Source: Terebella lapidaria (taxonomy: Eukaryota; Annelida; Polychaeta; Terebellida; Terebellidae). Taken from it: DNA of 64,000 nucleotides. Position numbers and translations under genes: made by a program. Shown here piece after piece: positions 1 to 11,011 of the stretch. The stretch lies in the NCBI GenBank assembly GCA_949152475.1, contig OX424561.1, positions 19,772,481-19,836,480 of the forward strand, read 5' to 3'. A model generated the notes under the pieces. It did no database searches, was not told where the DNA came from, and saw only the letters and a list, made by a program, of their open reading frames with translations. The stretch's first letter is position 1. The number at the start of each line of letters is the position of its first letter.

Positions 1-19
1 TCTCGCTGCAGAGAAAATG

Positions 20-335
20 ATTATCGCCGCGGCGAGAATGGCCATACTTGTTAGAAGGTTTGTCTTTCATCACCTCAAAGAGAACAACTGATTTATTATT
101 GCAATTATCGCCGCGGCGAAAATTCAAAGTTAAGTGCAATTATCGCCGCGGTTTTAATTATACTCGCGGCAGCAGAAATGTATTGGTCGCGGCAACAATA
201 GTTTTCGCTGCGGTGAGAATGTTTTGGTCGCGGCAACAATGGTTTTCGTTGTGACCAAAATGTTTTAGTTACGACAAGAATGTTTTGGTCGCGGCGAGAC
301 ATTAATCATTTCCGTCGTCAGAATTAAAGTCGCGA
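20..335. repeat. Degenerate GC-punctuated short tandem repeat
   Basis: Units built on TTTTGGTCGCGGCAACAATG recur with a spacing near 41 bp around 178-300. Older, more diverged copies (ATCGCCGCGGCGA) lie to the left. The array reaches close to the window edge, so its true extent is unknown. Open frames across it on both strands are repeat translations and are not supported as genes. Confidence 0.75.
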
Positions 336-576
336 CGAAAACTCTTCAGGACAAACACATTATGGCATGAATCAGCCACTGTACACTTGTATCTAGCGCG
401 CGGGAGCTAGGGTGTGGTTATTGCATGTGTATATATAGTGCAAATGTACTGAAGTGCGGGGAAGGGTCCGGGCCGCCATAGTCGCTAAAAACACTACAAA
501 AATAATTAAGGCATTTCAGCATGCCTTTATTTATTTATTTATTTTTTTTTTTTTCTTCTTCTTTTTCACTTTTTGG

Positions 577-842
577 TTTCCGCACGATAACTTCAGTTTG
601 CCTTGATGTATCTTCGCCAAATTTTCAACGCTGGTCAGAAATGTTGTGTAGAAGTAGCCTATTGTTTTTGAGCCGGCTTCGAGGTCCGTGAGGTCCGTGA
701 GGATGAAATCAATGTTTCTGGTTTCCGCACGATAACTCAAAAAGTATTATGGCAATGATTGTGGAACTTTGCATGGAGGTTCATATATCACCAGGGAAGA
801 AGCCTATTGATTTTGAGGCCGATCCGTCAAACGACCTTATTC
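577..842. repeat. Two diverged copies of a ~140-bp unit
   Basis: GGTTTCCGCACGATAACT occurs at about 577 and again at about 719. Each copy is followed by related sequence ending in a phrase like AGCCTATTG-TTTTTGAG-CCG. The poly-T run at 541-554 just before it is low complexity. There is no coding signal. Confidence 0.6.
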
Positions 843-844
843 TT

Positions 845-1150
845 CATCCTAGACAAATGTGTCTAGAGGGTATTACGGATGACCTTTGACCTTGACCTTG
901 AATTTTTTCGCTGAGTCGGCATTTTTCGTTTTCGTCGTTATCTCGGATACGTAGCGTCGTAGAGCGAAACGGACGTTATTTTCGGACTCGTGGCTCTAGA
1001 CAAACATGTCTTAAGGGTATTAGGGATAGCCTTTGACCTTGACCTTAAATTTTTTCGCTGAGTCGGCATTTTTTGTTTTCGTCGATATCTCAGAAACGGT
1101 GCGTAGTAGAGTGAAACGGACATTATTCTCGGACTCGTGGCCCTAGACAA
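845..1150. repeat. Two tandem ~150-bp units with TGACCTTTGACCT-type motifs
   Basis: The unit runs from CTAGACAAA through TTTGACCTTGACCTT and TTTTTTCGCTGAGTCGGCAT to GGACTCGTGGC, twice in direct order. The first unit holds TGACCTTTGACCT at 880-892, a DR1 nuclear-receptor site on the - strand. The second has decayed to AGCCTTTGACCTTGACCTT. Confidence 0.75.
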
Positions 1151-1479
1151 ACATATAAAAACAAACAATTTGTTTTTTTCATGCATCACCCTGAAATGCC
1201 TCCAAGGCCTTCAGGCCTTGACGTCTAGTTATGTCATATATGATCCACCGCAATCCCCGACTTCAGTGTTACTGAGTAGCATATCAAGACACTTTCCTGA
1301 TAATCTCTTGCCTCCTATAACAACATAATCAATGAACGCCTTTTACTAATTTTATCGAACATGACAATGGATATGTCAAGCAGGCCTAATCAGACATGTC
1401 TGTTTTCACCAATACAGCCACCTCACTTTTTCCGGTTATTTGGGTCCTTCAGGAGGACATCATCACAACATGACCTGAC

Positions 1480-2060
1480 CCAACATAAAAGACTCAAGTC
1501 AGTCAACGATCGGCGCAGTACGTGTGTCCACTAGCGGTTATTTTCAAAATCGTCTGCCTTTTTTGCCCAATACGTCCCTTTCACGGTTGGTGAACAGAAT
1601 AACAGCGAGTCGACCTCATCTTGACCTCATGACATGTTGCACCCTGGTTGTTTTTACCGGATAATGACCTTGTCCACGCCAAATTTTCACATTCTTAAAG
1701 GAATACGACACAATATGTGAAATGACTGACCTTAGGACAAAGTATGACTATTGTTCGGCAATATTTGTCGGAGGCGTACGCTTGACAAAAAAGTCGTACC
1801 GGTTAGGTTAACGGCTGGGGTATTAAAAGAACTTGGACTGGACTGGACAGAATGTTACATCATTCACTGCATCAGACACGATAAGCCACGTACAAACAAG
1901 CAAGCATGCAAGCATTATTGTCTTACAGTCTATATATGTTGTTGGCATTTGGCTTGAAATTAAACATGTCTGCTTATGTATTAGTTACATCGCAACCCGG
2001 GAACAATGCCCCAGCGTTGCATCGTTGAATGCGAATTGCCGTTAGCAACCTGAATTTGCT
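1480..2060. repeat. Dispersed repeat, paired with 23150-23700
   Basis: Shared phrases include TCGTCTGCCTTTTTTGCCCA, CACGGTTGGTGAACAGAATA and ACTGGACTGGAC, in the same order and orientation in both places. No open frame is conserved between the two copies, so I treat it as non-coding repeat. Confidence 0.7.
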
Positions 2061-2815
2061 CATCATCACTACAAGGTGTGATATATGGATGTAGAATCCC
2101 TCCAAAACTTAACAAAATATAAAAATACTAATCATTAGGGATGCCAAACATTGATTACGCGTGAATTAGTCAAGAATTATGAGAATAATCGCCATCGAAG
2201 CGGCAGTCAGAATCGAGGAAGCCGCCATCATGATTATGGCGAATTTCCCACAATACGAATTCTCAACCCGGCTTGCTGGTAAGCGGACGAGAAGTATCCA
2301 AGCAATGCAGCTGCACATACCGTAATACACGTACGAGCAGATTACAAGTATGTTTTTCTTTACGATATATATATGATAATTTGCGAACAGAATTTGCCGA
2401 AAATAACGATGGAAGATGTAAATTACTTTTATGGTAAATGAAATAAACTGCTACACATGTGACATGAAATAAATTGAGTTTGCTGCACCAATTTATTGCG
2501 AAGACAATGCAACAATCTGTTAACAAAATTTTAGTTGTTTTCTAAAAACGAACATGAATACTACATATTTTCAGGCTTTCATGGCTGCATACACAAAAAT
2601 TGAATCAGGGAATTGCCCAGTGATTCAATTGAAAAATGAAACGAAACATCATGTTGTTGTTGTATTGTTGTTAATAAAATGACTTGCAGCAGTTATTACA
2701 ATATCATTGACTTCCTGAAGAAAAAAAAATTGAATGCGTGTGTAATTTCGTTCTTTTTATCCTATTTATATACTTACCAGTAAATAAAAGCGCCCCACAC
2801 CTTGGGCACGGTCAC
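2061..2815. other. No gene recognised
   Basis: AT-rich sequence with no convincing exon, RNA gene or repeat structure on either strand. Confidence 0.5.
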
Positions 2816-2819
2816 GGCA

Positions 2820-3260
2820 GGCGTCGTGCTCCACTTACCTATGACCAGGTACTAGTCCGTCAGATGGGTTGGGCCTGATATGTGACATCAGACATTACAT
2901 CATTATAGTTATGTAACCCGTGTATCGAGCCATAGACCTACAGTTCGCTGTAGGTCTGTGGTCGAGCCTGAGGGCCATGGGAGCGGCTTCCTGAGACACG
3001 AACACATAGTCGTGTTGCTGGCCAGTGTCACCGACGGTCCACCACGAGAATAGAACCTCAGATAGCCCAACGGTCTGCCAGACGCACAATATCAGGGCGA
3101 AGGACTACCAATCCGTGGGCGCGTGAGCACCCGGATCAAAGTAGCTCCCCTCCTGGGCCCCTGATTGGAATTGCCCCGGAAGTCCTAAGACATGTCGTAA
3201 GGGGACATGGAACACATGGACGTGCTCACTGTCGAACTCTCGCCTTGCCGGTTCTGAAAC
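2820..3260 (-). repeat. SINE-like repeat with tRNA-type B-box and terminal hairpin
   Basis: Read on the - strand, this matches the + strand at about 48150-48440. Both hold CTGG(C)AGACCGT, GGTTCTAT(T/C)C, GGCCAGCAACA and GCCGCTCCCATGG in the same order. GGTTCTATTC resembles the RNA polymerase III B-box GGTTCRANYCC. On the + strand 2931-2960 forms a hairpin with 13-bp arms (one G-T pair) closed by TTCG. No A-box was established, so a SINE is an inference. Confidence 0.5.
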
Positions 3261-3889
3261 AACTCAAAGACAGAAAGCGGCGTGGCAGTATTTATAGCTG
3301 CCAGTGCAGAAAACCAAGGGTGTGACTTCGCAGGCCAAAGAAAAAGTGCATAAATAACAATACATCAAACGTGAAGCAGCCAAAACGGTTGGTGTACGGA
3401 AAAGGCCAAACTCCTATCACAATCTTTGGGCAAAATCACCACACGAGTATTACAGTGATTCCTCAATTGAGTAGAACACAAACAAGATTTAGCCTTCATG
3501 GTCGTCTATGGTCTAGTTCGATGTCACCAAACATTTAGCACTCTAGATCCTCCAAGATGAAAGTCAACGTTAGCTATATTATGTCAGTTGTAGCATAAGC
3601 CTCATTCACAAGCATGTTGTCTGTTGAGGCAAATTTTGGCATTTTGTACCCACAATTGGCTGTTTTGACCTTTCAAGGTCATCAAAGGCTAAATTCAAGG
3701 CCACCACACAAATCGCCACATATGATTCACCATTTAAAAGTGCCAATAGCTAAGCTCTATCTCCAGGCGTTCAATGAGTAGAGTTGTTAGAGTTCCCATT
3801 CATGTGAAAAGCGGTGGAAACTGCGAGAAAAAAGCGGTGAAATTTTTCTACGTCCAATTTTTTTTCCAAGGGTGAAATTTTTCTGAATG

Positions 3890-4275
3890 CCCAGAACTAA
3901 CCCAAAATGGATAGTGATGCGATTTGGTGCAAAGAATGACTGTCACACGAAGACCGGCACTTCAAGGGCTACAAATCTTATACATGCCACAAAGGTAGAT
4001 AAGAGGAATCTTTTGAAACAATAATCTCGAAACTGATCAGTTTTTAAATAAAATGGTTCCCAAAGTTAAAAAATTAGCATTTTTTTGACGAAAACGGCCA
4101 CCATTCTGAGAAATATTAGGAACTGAAAAAAAAAACTAAAGAAAAACTATGTCCTTCTTAAATTATTTCAAGGTATCTTCTCCCAAATTTTCAGAAAGAT
4201 TGGATTGTGAAACTCAAAGATAAAGATGTGATCGGACGACGAAGGTATCGGACCATAGGTAACCTAAAAATTGTT
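3890..4275 (+). repeat. 3' fragment of the DR1-satellite element family
   Basis: It matches the unique 3' part of the elements at 51.85-57.62 kb in order: GACCGGC, the phrase about an ATCTTTTGAAA run, CGGCCACCATT, TTTTCAGAAAGATT, GGACGACG, then TATCGGACCATAGGTAACC and TAAAA. The terminal hairpin has decayed. No satellite units remain in this copy. Confidence 0.7.
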
Positions 4276-4754
4276 ATATTCGTTCTCCCAGTATATACAG
4301 GTGTATAAGCCTAGCACATTCTAAATCACAATTTACAATTGATTTTTTTTATAATACCCAAATCAAAACATTCCATGATTCTACTTAAATTCAATATTAT
4401 TTTGACAGTTTTTGCTGGTTGATTTTTTTTTCTGAAGTTCGCGTTTCGAGTTGTAACAGTCAAACTACATTTACGATCGTAAGGTCCGTGGACGTCTTGT
4501 CTTGACCAGGGGCTGCCGCCGGTTATCTTGACGTGGATCCGTATTGTGCGAGCTCCACGGCTGCAGTGGTTGTTCATATTGGCGATATCTAATACAAAAT
4601 ATGTTATTGTTTTTGTTATCAACATTATTCATGTCTTTTGTTGTCGGATTCTGCTCAATTTATTATTTATCATTCAAACTCCCTACTTGTATAGGTCTTT
4701 CTCTGTCATCTTATATCAGTAAATGGCTGCTGAAATAGGGCACCCTTCGAAATT

Positions 4755-5171
4755 TCGCTTCCGATGTAAAACCACGTCGGAAGGCTGCTAACGGAAAAAC
4801 GGCATTCAGCGATGAAACTGGGTACGGTCAGTCACCCAGTTTCGTTGGAACTACTTATGTATATGAACAAGTAAACGTCAGGGATCCAGAGTAGCAAAAG
4901 TGGTCGCCGCATGAAACAAAGGCGTTGGCCAAAATTCTTGCTGTGAGATCGTCAGTCAAATAAACTGATAAAATTGAATGATGTTTGTGCTAGAATATCA
5001 GTTCGTGCGCTGAGCGGCAGGTGGAAAAAGGTGCACTGTGCTAAGCGGCACCGGAAGTTAAAGTAACTTTGTATTTGATATATATAGGCCGCCGCTGATG
5101 CGGCGACCAATTATAGTACACATACATGTGTGGGTTCCTCTTACCGACAACCATTTTGTGGTTGTCGGTAA
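4755..5171. other. Cluster of inverted repeats / hairpins
   Basis: Four pairs of complementary arms are visible. They are CTTCCGATGT 4758-4767 with 4774-4783; GAAACTGGGT 4814-4823 with 4834-4843; TGGTCGCCGCAT 4901-4912 with 5098-5109; and TTACCGACAACC 5141-5152 with 5160-5171. This could be a structured RNA or nested foldback elements. No protein-coding signal is seen. Confidence 0.55.
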
Positions 5172-5700
5172 TTATCAACATTCATTATCAACAATACACG
5201 AATATGGATTTTGATGGTGTCAACTTAACCGAAACATACCAGGGACAGATATGAAGCCCGACCAATCGCAGAAAGTGTGTGGAATATAATTATATCTGTT
5301 GATACATTGAATTAGGAATTGTACAACAATCGAATGAAGCCATTTATAATGAAAAAAATCTATGAAATATGTGTATGACAAGTACATATTTACCCAATAA
5401 CACGCCAAAAAAGGTACCGAGGTTCTTGTACTTGATGGTATATAGTGGAGTTTACACTTCATATTCTAACCGCCAATATAATAGGCTGTATTGAAGAAAA
5501 CTGTTCAATGTTATAGAAATGTAAACACATCTAAGATTGTATGCTGTGCTGTCAGCGCAGTTTTATGGAAAACAGTATATAAGTTGGATAGAAAAAAAGT
5601 ATGCACACCTAGCGAAAAAAGATATAATCTTAAAGCTGCTAGACAAGAAAATGGAACTCATTTCAACAACGAATTTAAAGGGCCATGGACACGGTAAAGT
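5172..5700. repeat. Dispersed repeat, paired with 23780-24330
   Basis: Common phrases in the same order include GTACTTGATGGTATA, CAGCGCAGTTTTATGGAAAA, TCTTAAAGCTGC and GGAACTCATTTCAACAACGA. This copy ends in TTTAAAGGGCCATGGACACG. A related reverse phrase, CCATGGCCCTTTAAA, occurs at about 12569. Confidence 0.7.
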
Positions 5701-6531
5701 GACTTGTTTTAATAATGAAGTTAAGCATCTACTGAGTATGTAGACAACAGAAATGGTATCAATTAGGGCTCGGGTTGTCCAGAAATTGACCTGAGAGCCG
5801 TTGCGAGAGATGATTGGCATTTTACGTTCTTTGTGATCTGTGACGTCACGGGGGAACGACCGCGCTGGTAAAGACGTTTGTCGTTTGCAGGTGGTTGTTT
5901 TATAATTGCGGGTTTTTGGAGGGATTCCATTCATCACTACTATACTATTTATATCATATCAATAGGTATGGGAATTTTATAATTATATGCAGCATGGGTA
6001 ACCTAGTGTCGGTGAAGGTTCTACACATATCGGGGAGGTGTCGGCCTTCTCTACTTTCCGAATGATCCATGGCATAGCCAGTTTACACAGACCTACATGC
6101 GCTCAATAATTTTTATCTGTAGTTCAGCGATATACTGAAACGTATCGTGATGAAACTTGACAAACGTATGCCAATATTTTTGACAGGCCTACTACACCTG
6201 GGAAGCAAACGGCGATTTAATTCTTCCAGCTCAAAAAACCTAGCATTATCAGAGCCGTAGGCCTATTACCGCACAGGCCAACTAGGCCCAGGCCTAGGGC
6301 GCGGAATTTTAGGCGGGCGCCATTTTTCAGAGAACTTTTTTACGCAGATTATCGTTGTTGTTGAATCGGAATACGATCACGCATACATGATATTCTGCCG
6401 ATAACCCCCCTCCCCCCCTCTCCCAAAATCTTGAATCCTAATGAAAGCCAATGAGCCCGCCACAACCAGGCGCAGTGGGGGTGGAGGTGGACGCGGGTTA
6501 TTCTTGAAAAATATATCAATTGTTGCCGTAA
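5701..6531. other. No gene; old repeat debris before a LINE
   Basis: About 6270-6320 carries AGGCCCAGGCCTAGGGCGCGG and GCGGGCGCCATTTTT, which look like transposon relics. They end shortly before the truncated 5' end of the LINE. No exon is supported. Confidence 0.45.
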
Positions 6532-7239
6532 AACAAACATATCCAATACGTTACAGTAGTTGTTGATGATATAGATGTGAGGCTCGTCGCATCTGAAAAT
6601 GCAGTTCAAGAACTAGTTACGCAGCAAGATGAATTTCCAGTGGACACTTCTGTGGTGTGTACTGGTCTCAGTCAGGAAGTTGGTGAGAACATTCATGAAA
6701 AGGCTCAGCAACTTCTAGAATGTGGGCTAGGAATGGTGAGAACCCCCATCGTGAAGGCCAAGCGACTGGCATCTAGAAAAACAAACAGGCCTGGCTTGGT
6801 TAAAATCAGGTTCGAGACACTAGATGACAAAATTGCAGCTCTGAGATGTAAACGCAATCTACGAGACAATGGATACCGTCACGTGTTCCTGCGCTCATCG
6901 CAAAGCCATCTAGACCGAGTTATGCAACATAATTTGAGCCAGATTTTGAATGAACTTCCAAATGGAGGACAATACCGCATCACTAGCCATGGTAAACTGG
7001 TCAAGAAAGAACATGACGAGAGGTTGGGCGAATGGAGCCGTGGGCCCCCTGTGTCTACAACTACAGATCGGTTTCGAGATGATCTTCCAGCATCAGGACG
7101 AGACACTGGGAGAAGAAACCAGATGGTTGCTGGATCTACATTATCGCCGCCACAACACATCGTACATTCCAACGCGACTGAAAACCGTGATGACCGACCT
7201 TTACCACTTCGAGGCAGCGTGAGTGATGTTCGGTGCTAG
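6532..7239 (+). CDS. LINE ORF1 protein, 5' partial
   Basis: About 235 codons end at TAG (7237-7239). The central part (around DTSVVCTGL to NGYRHVFLRSSQ) has the alternating hydrophobic/basic look of the RRM-like nucleic-acid-binding part of L1-type ORF1 proteins. Such proteins coat the element RNA. The C-terminal third is rich in Arg, Ser and Pro. No in-frame ATG precedes the conserved part; the first is at about 6733, inside it. The frame is open back to a TAA at 6529-6531, so the true start is missing or non-AUG. ORF2 follows in the same frame after one stop. Confidence 0.6.
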   Translation, partial: NKHIQYVTVVVDDIDVRLVASENAVQELVTQQDEFPVDTSVVCTGLSQEVGENIHEKAQQLLECGLGMVRTPIVKAKRLASRKTNRPGLVKIRFETLDDKIAALRCKRNLRDNGYRHVFLRSSQSHLDRVMQHNLSQILNELPNGGQYRITSHGKLVKKEHDERLGEWSRGPPVSTTTDRFRDDLPASGRDTGRRNQMVAGSTLSPPQHIVHSNATENRDDRPLPLRGSVSDVRC

Positions 7240-10200
7240 GAACTCGCCCAGCCCTCTCAGTTAAACACTGACATCCAATCTAATGATTTGCTCAAGATTT
7301 CATGTTGGAATGTAAATGGATGGAATAGTAATAACTGTGTATTGAGAGAATCTATTGTATGCTGTAAATATCCTGATATTGTTTGTATTTGTGAGACCCA
7401 TTTGTCAGGTACAGATAACATTTATGTCACTGGATATAAATGGTTTGGACATAATAGGATTACTCGTAATATTAGAGCCCCCAAAGGATCGGGAGGAGTA
7501 TGTATATTAGTTAATGAAGCATTGCTTAGTTACTTTGATATACAGGTCATTGACAAAACGGTGGAGGGAATTTTAGGTATTATGTTATCAGGTAAATGTT
7601 GTGACTTGTCTATCGTGTTATTTGTATGTTATTTACCTCCAGTATCTTCAGTATATGGTAGAAATGCTGATAGCTTCTTCGGACACTTGCTGAGCCAAGT
7701 ATACATGTACTCCGAGGTAGATCATATCGTTATGTGTGGTGACTATAATGCTAGAATTGGCGAATGGTCTAAGTACATTATTGAGGTTGACCACGCCCCA
7801 GGAAGACAGGTTCTAGACAGAGTCAAAGCTGGACACTATGAAAGTTTTATTGAGTTCTTAAAAGATAGTAGAATGTGTATTGTAAATGGCAGAGTGACAC
7901 CAGAGCACGATAGGTTCACTAGTGTATCATCAAGAGGAGTATCTGTTGTGGATTATTTTTTACTAACACAAGATGGTATCAAAGATTGTATTAAGTTTGA
8001 GGTGGATACCATGTCAGAGATTATCAAGAATTTTGATCTGCTCTCATTGTTATCAGACCGGTGTAAAAGCCCAGATCACTCACTACTTACGATAACTGTG
8101 AATTTACTCTGTGATGTTGGTAAACCTGATGAAAATGTCACTGATGTACAGGGATCAGGCAATTATAATACGAAACGTTATGATTTCTCTAGGACACGTG
8201 ATGGATTCATGTCGACACCTGAGTGGACCGAACGTATGAATAGATTTTTATTTCAGTTACGTACTTGTGTGAATGTTCCAGAAAATATTGACTGCCTATA
8301 CAGTGACTTCGTACAGCTACTGCAATCAGAGATAGATGAATATGTACCTGTGATAAATAGGAATAAAGGTAAATGTGGAGGCCGTAGTAAACTACATAAG
8401 CCATTTTGGAATGACGAGTTATCAAAACTCTGGAAAGATATGTGTCAAGCAGAAAATATATTTTTGAAAGCTAAATATAGTACTGTAACAGAAAAAACTT
8501 TGCTTAGAAATAATTTTCACAATAAGCGGACATTGTTTGATAGAACACTGCGTAGATTTGAAAGACAGTATAAGAGACAAAAAGTTATTAATATTGATGA
8601 GGCTTGTGTAAATAACCCGAAACAATTTTGGAAAATGCTGAAAGCCTTGGAGCCGCGGAAACAAACAGATATACCGCTGCAAATAAGACAGGGTAATGAC
8701 ATTGTTACAGACAAAAATGTTGTATTACAGACCTGGAAAGAAGCTTTTGAAAACCTTTACCAAGGTAATACCATTGTATCAGGAGATGGTGATAATCTGT
8801 ACCATGATAGAGTTAGCACTCTCGAGGTGCATGAATATTGTATGCATGATGATCGGTATGTAGAGAATGATTACATCAACAAGGATATAGATTATGAAGA
8901 GGTCAGACGCTGTGTGTCCTTGCTCAAAACAAAAAAATCATGTGGTATGGATAATATCCCAAATGAGGTTTTAAAACATGACATGGTTGTACCATTAATA
9001 GCCGAATTTCTTAACATCTGTTATAAAAATTCTTGTATTCCTAGCATATGGAAAGATGCAGTAATTAAGCCAATACCTAAGTCTAGTTCGAATGACCCCT
9101 GTGTACCCTTGAACTATAGGGGTATCAGTCTGCTCTCTTGCGTTAGTAAATTGTTATCGGGGGTTCTCCGAAATAGAATAGGTATGTTTTGTGAAGAACT
9201 TGACTTGATTGTGGATGAACAGAATGGGTTCAGAAGACATCGATCTTGCCAAGAACATATTTTTACATTAACAAGTGTCATACGCTATCGTATGACAAAC
9301 AATTTGTCAACTTATGTTGCTTTTGTGGATCTGGAAAAAGCATTTGACTGTGTAGATAGAGATATGTTATTTTATACACTCCTTGGTTATGACATTGATG
9401 GTAAAGTGTTTAGCACTATAAAACAAATGTACTCAGACACTAGGGCTTGCCTAAATTTGAATGGTGTGCTAACCAGCTGGTTTGATATATCTAGTGGTGT
9501 GAGACAAGGGGATAACCTGTCACCTCTATTGTTTGCTTTATTTGTGAATGGTTTTGCAAATGTCATAAAGGCTACTGGTAAAGGGGTATGGATTGACAAT
9601 GACATGATTAGTATTTTGCTGTATGCAGATGATATGGCTCTAATTGCGGATACAGAATGTAGTTTACAGGTGATGATTGATGTAATGTATAAGTGGATGA
9701 GTGAATGGCGTCTGAAGGTCAATGTTGCGAAAACTAAAGTTATGCATTTCCGTCCAAAGAAAAAATCACGCACACAATTCGAATTCCAATTTGCTGACAG
9801 TATTTTAGGTAAAGTGGACTCTTACAGGTATTTAGGAATTTATTTAGATGAATTTTTGAACTATGATAAATGTACACAAGTGTTAACAGAATCAGCAGGT
9901 AGGGCACTCGGTGGAATTATAACTAAGTTCAATGCACTAAAAGATTGTGGTTATAAAACATATACAAAATTGTTTGAAGCTGGAGTTTTACCCGTATTAC
10001 ATTACGGTGCAGAAATATGGGGTTATGGAAGACACATCAGATGTGATACTGTTATTAATAGAGCCATGCGATATTTTCTGGGGGTGCATCGTTTTGCCCC
10101 TACGGCTGGGGTACAGGGAGACATGGCCTGGTTGTCTTTAAAGTTTAGACGATATATTCAGATGTTGAAATTCTGGAACAGACTCATTCAGTTAGACAGC

Positions 10201-10836
10201 AATAGAATTACCAAAAAAGTATTTTTATGGTGTTATGATAATCCATGTCACAATTGGTGCGGTGAAATTATGAAAATTTCATCTGAATTAGGTCTAGCAC
10301 ATATTTATGAATCTAAGTCTATATTTGATGATGTTGTGGTTTACAACAGGTGTTATGAACGTATGTGTGAAGAATGGAAAACAACTGTACTGAAAAAACC
10401 AAAGTTAAGAACATATAGAGAATTTAAATTCGATTTCCAGGTAGAACCCTATATAATTTGCTATAGTTCTAAGTATGTTAGATCTGTATTTGCACAGTTC
10501 AGATTTGGTATTCTCCCATTGCACATAGAAACCGGTCGCTTTCAAAATGTATTCGATACAACTGAAGGCATATACAGAAGAATGACAATAGAAGAAAGAA
10601 CTTGTAATATATGTAACTCTGGTGAAGTTGAGGATGAGATACATTTCATGCTTGTATGCAAAGGTTATCAAAAAGAACGGAAACAATTTTTTGATTGCTG
10701 TAAATCATGTGAACCTGACTTTATTAATATTTCGGATGTCAAGAAATTGAAGTACAGTATGAGTCATAACTGGAAATTGTGTGCAAAATATATAATGCAG
10801 CTATGGGAAAAACGAAAAAGTATTGTATACAAATAA
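7240..10836 (+). CDS. LINE ORF2: AP endonuclease, reverse transcriptase, Cys-rich C-terminus
   Basis: This protein nicks target DNA and reverse transcribes the element RNA at the nick (target-primed reverse transcription). Numbering from Leu at 7288: the endonuclease spans about 1-272, with SCWNVNGW at 5-12, the glutamate in CETHLSG near 36, CGDYNARIG at 150-158 and the SPDHSLL catalytic His near 264. The reverse transcriptase spans about 560-850, with FVDLEKAFD, SGVRQGDNLSPLLFALF and YADD at 779-782. A knuckle CNICNSGEVEDEIHFMLVC lies near 1106-1124. The frame is intact for about 1,180 codons. There is no ATG before residue 99, which is inside the endonuclease. It is in the same frame as ORF1, beyond its TAG, so readthrough, reinitiation or a single nonsense mutation must be considered. 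Confidence 0.85.
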   Translation, partial: ELAQPSQLNTDIQSNDLLKISCWNVNGWNSNNCVLRESIVCCKYPDIVCICETHLSGTDNIYVTGYKWFGHNRITRNIRAPKGSGGVCILVNEALLSYFDIQVIDKTVEGILGIMLSGKCCDLSIVLFVCYLPPVSSVYGRNADSFFGHLLSQVYMYSEVDHIVMCGDYNARIGEWSKYIIEVDHAPGRQVLDRVKAGHYESFIEFLKDSRMCIVNGRVTPEHDRFTSVSSRGVSVVDYFLLTQDGIKDCIKFEVDTMSEIIKNFDLLSLLSDRCKSPDHSLLTITVNLLCDVGKPDENVTDVQGSGNYNTKRYDFSRTRDGFMSTPEWTERMNRFLFQLRTCVNVPENIDCLYSDFVQLLQSEIDEYVPVINRNKGKCGGRSKLHKPFWNDELSKLWKDMCQAENIFLKAKYSTVTEKTLLRNNFHNKRTLFDRTLRRFERQYKRQKVINIDEACVNNPKQFWKMLKALEPRKQTDIPLQIRQGNDIVTDKNVVLQTWKEAFENLYQGNTIVSGDGDNLYHDRVSTLEVHEYCMHDDRYVENDYINKDIDYEEVRRCVSLLKTKKSCGMDNIPNEVLKHDMVVPLIAEFLNICYKNSCIPSIWKDAVIKPIPKSSSNDPCVPLNYRGISLLSCVSKLLSGVLRNRIGMFCEELDLIVDEQNGFRRHRSCQEHIFTLTSVIRYRMTNNLSTYVAFVDLEKAFDCVDRDMLFYTLLGYDIDGKVFSTIKQMYSDTRACLNLNGVLTSWFDISSGVRQGDNLSPLLFALFVNGFANVIKATGKGVWIDNDMISILLYADDMALIADTECSLQVMIDVMYKWMSEWRLKVNVAKTKVMHFRPKKKSRTQFEFQFADSILGKVDSYRYLGIYLDEFLNYDKCTQVLTESAGRALGGIITKFNALKDCGYKTYTKLFEAGVLPVLHYGAEIWGYGRHIRCDTVINRAMRYFLGVHRFAPTAGVQGDMAWLSLKFRRYIQMLKFWNRLIQLDSNRITKKVFLWCYDNPCHNWCGEIMKISSELGLAHIYESKSIFDDVVVYNRCYERMCEEWKTTVLKKPKLRTYREFKFDFQVEPYIICYSSKYVRSVFAQFRFGILPLHIETGRFQNVFDTTEGIYRRMTIEERTCNICNSGEVEDEIHFMLVCKGYQKERKQFFDCCKSCEPDFINISDVKKLKYSMSHNWKLCAKYIMQLWEKRKSIVYK

Positions 10837-11011
10837 TGATGTTGTCAGACTACAGATAATCTCTGTTGCACCTACCAAAATTTTAGTTCTGGATAGAAGA
10901 GTCACTAATAAGTCCTGAAAGGGCTGGATGCTATTTCTCTTTACTGTATGTTCATTGTTGTTATTTTATACATGCATATGTGACTATAATAAACAAATTC
11001 ATTCATTCATA

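Larger units (their letters stand above)
6532..11011 (+). mobile_element. LINE retrotransposon, 5'-truncated, two in-frame ORFs
   Basis: The element has a short ORF1 and a long endonuclease/reverse-transcriptase ORF2. It ends in AATAAACAAATTCATTCATTCAT, a microsatellite-type 3' tail rather than poly-A. ORF1 is open upstream to 6532 without an ATG, so the 5' end is probably lost. I could not identify target-site duplications. The clade is not resolved: it has APE endonuclease, reverse transcriptase, no RNase H seen, and a C-terminal Cys-rich knuckle. Confidence 0.85.

Noticed and set aside
5563..5937. 124-codon reverse frame
   Set aside because: It crosses a dispersed repeat whose second copy at 24.1 kb does not keep the frame.
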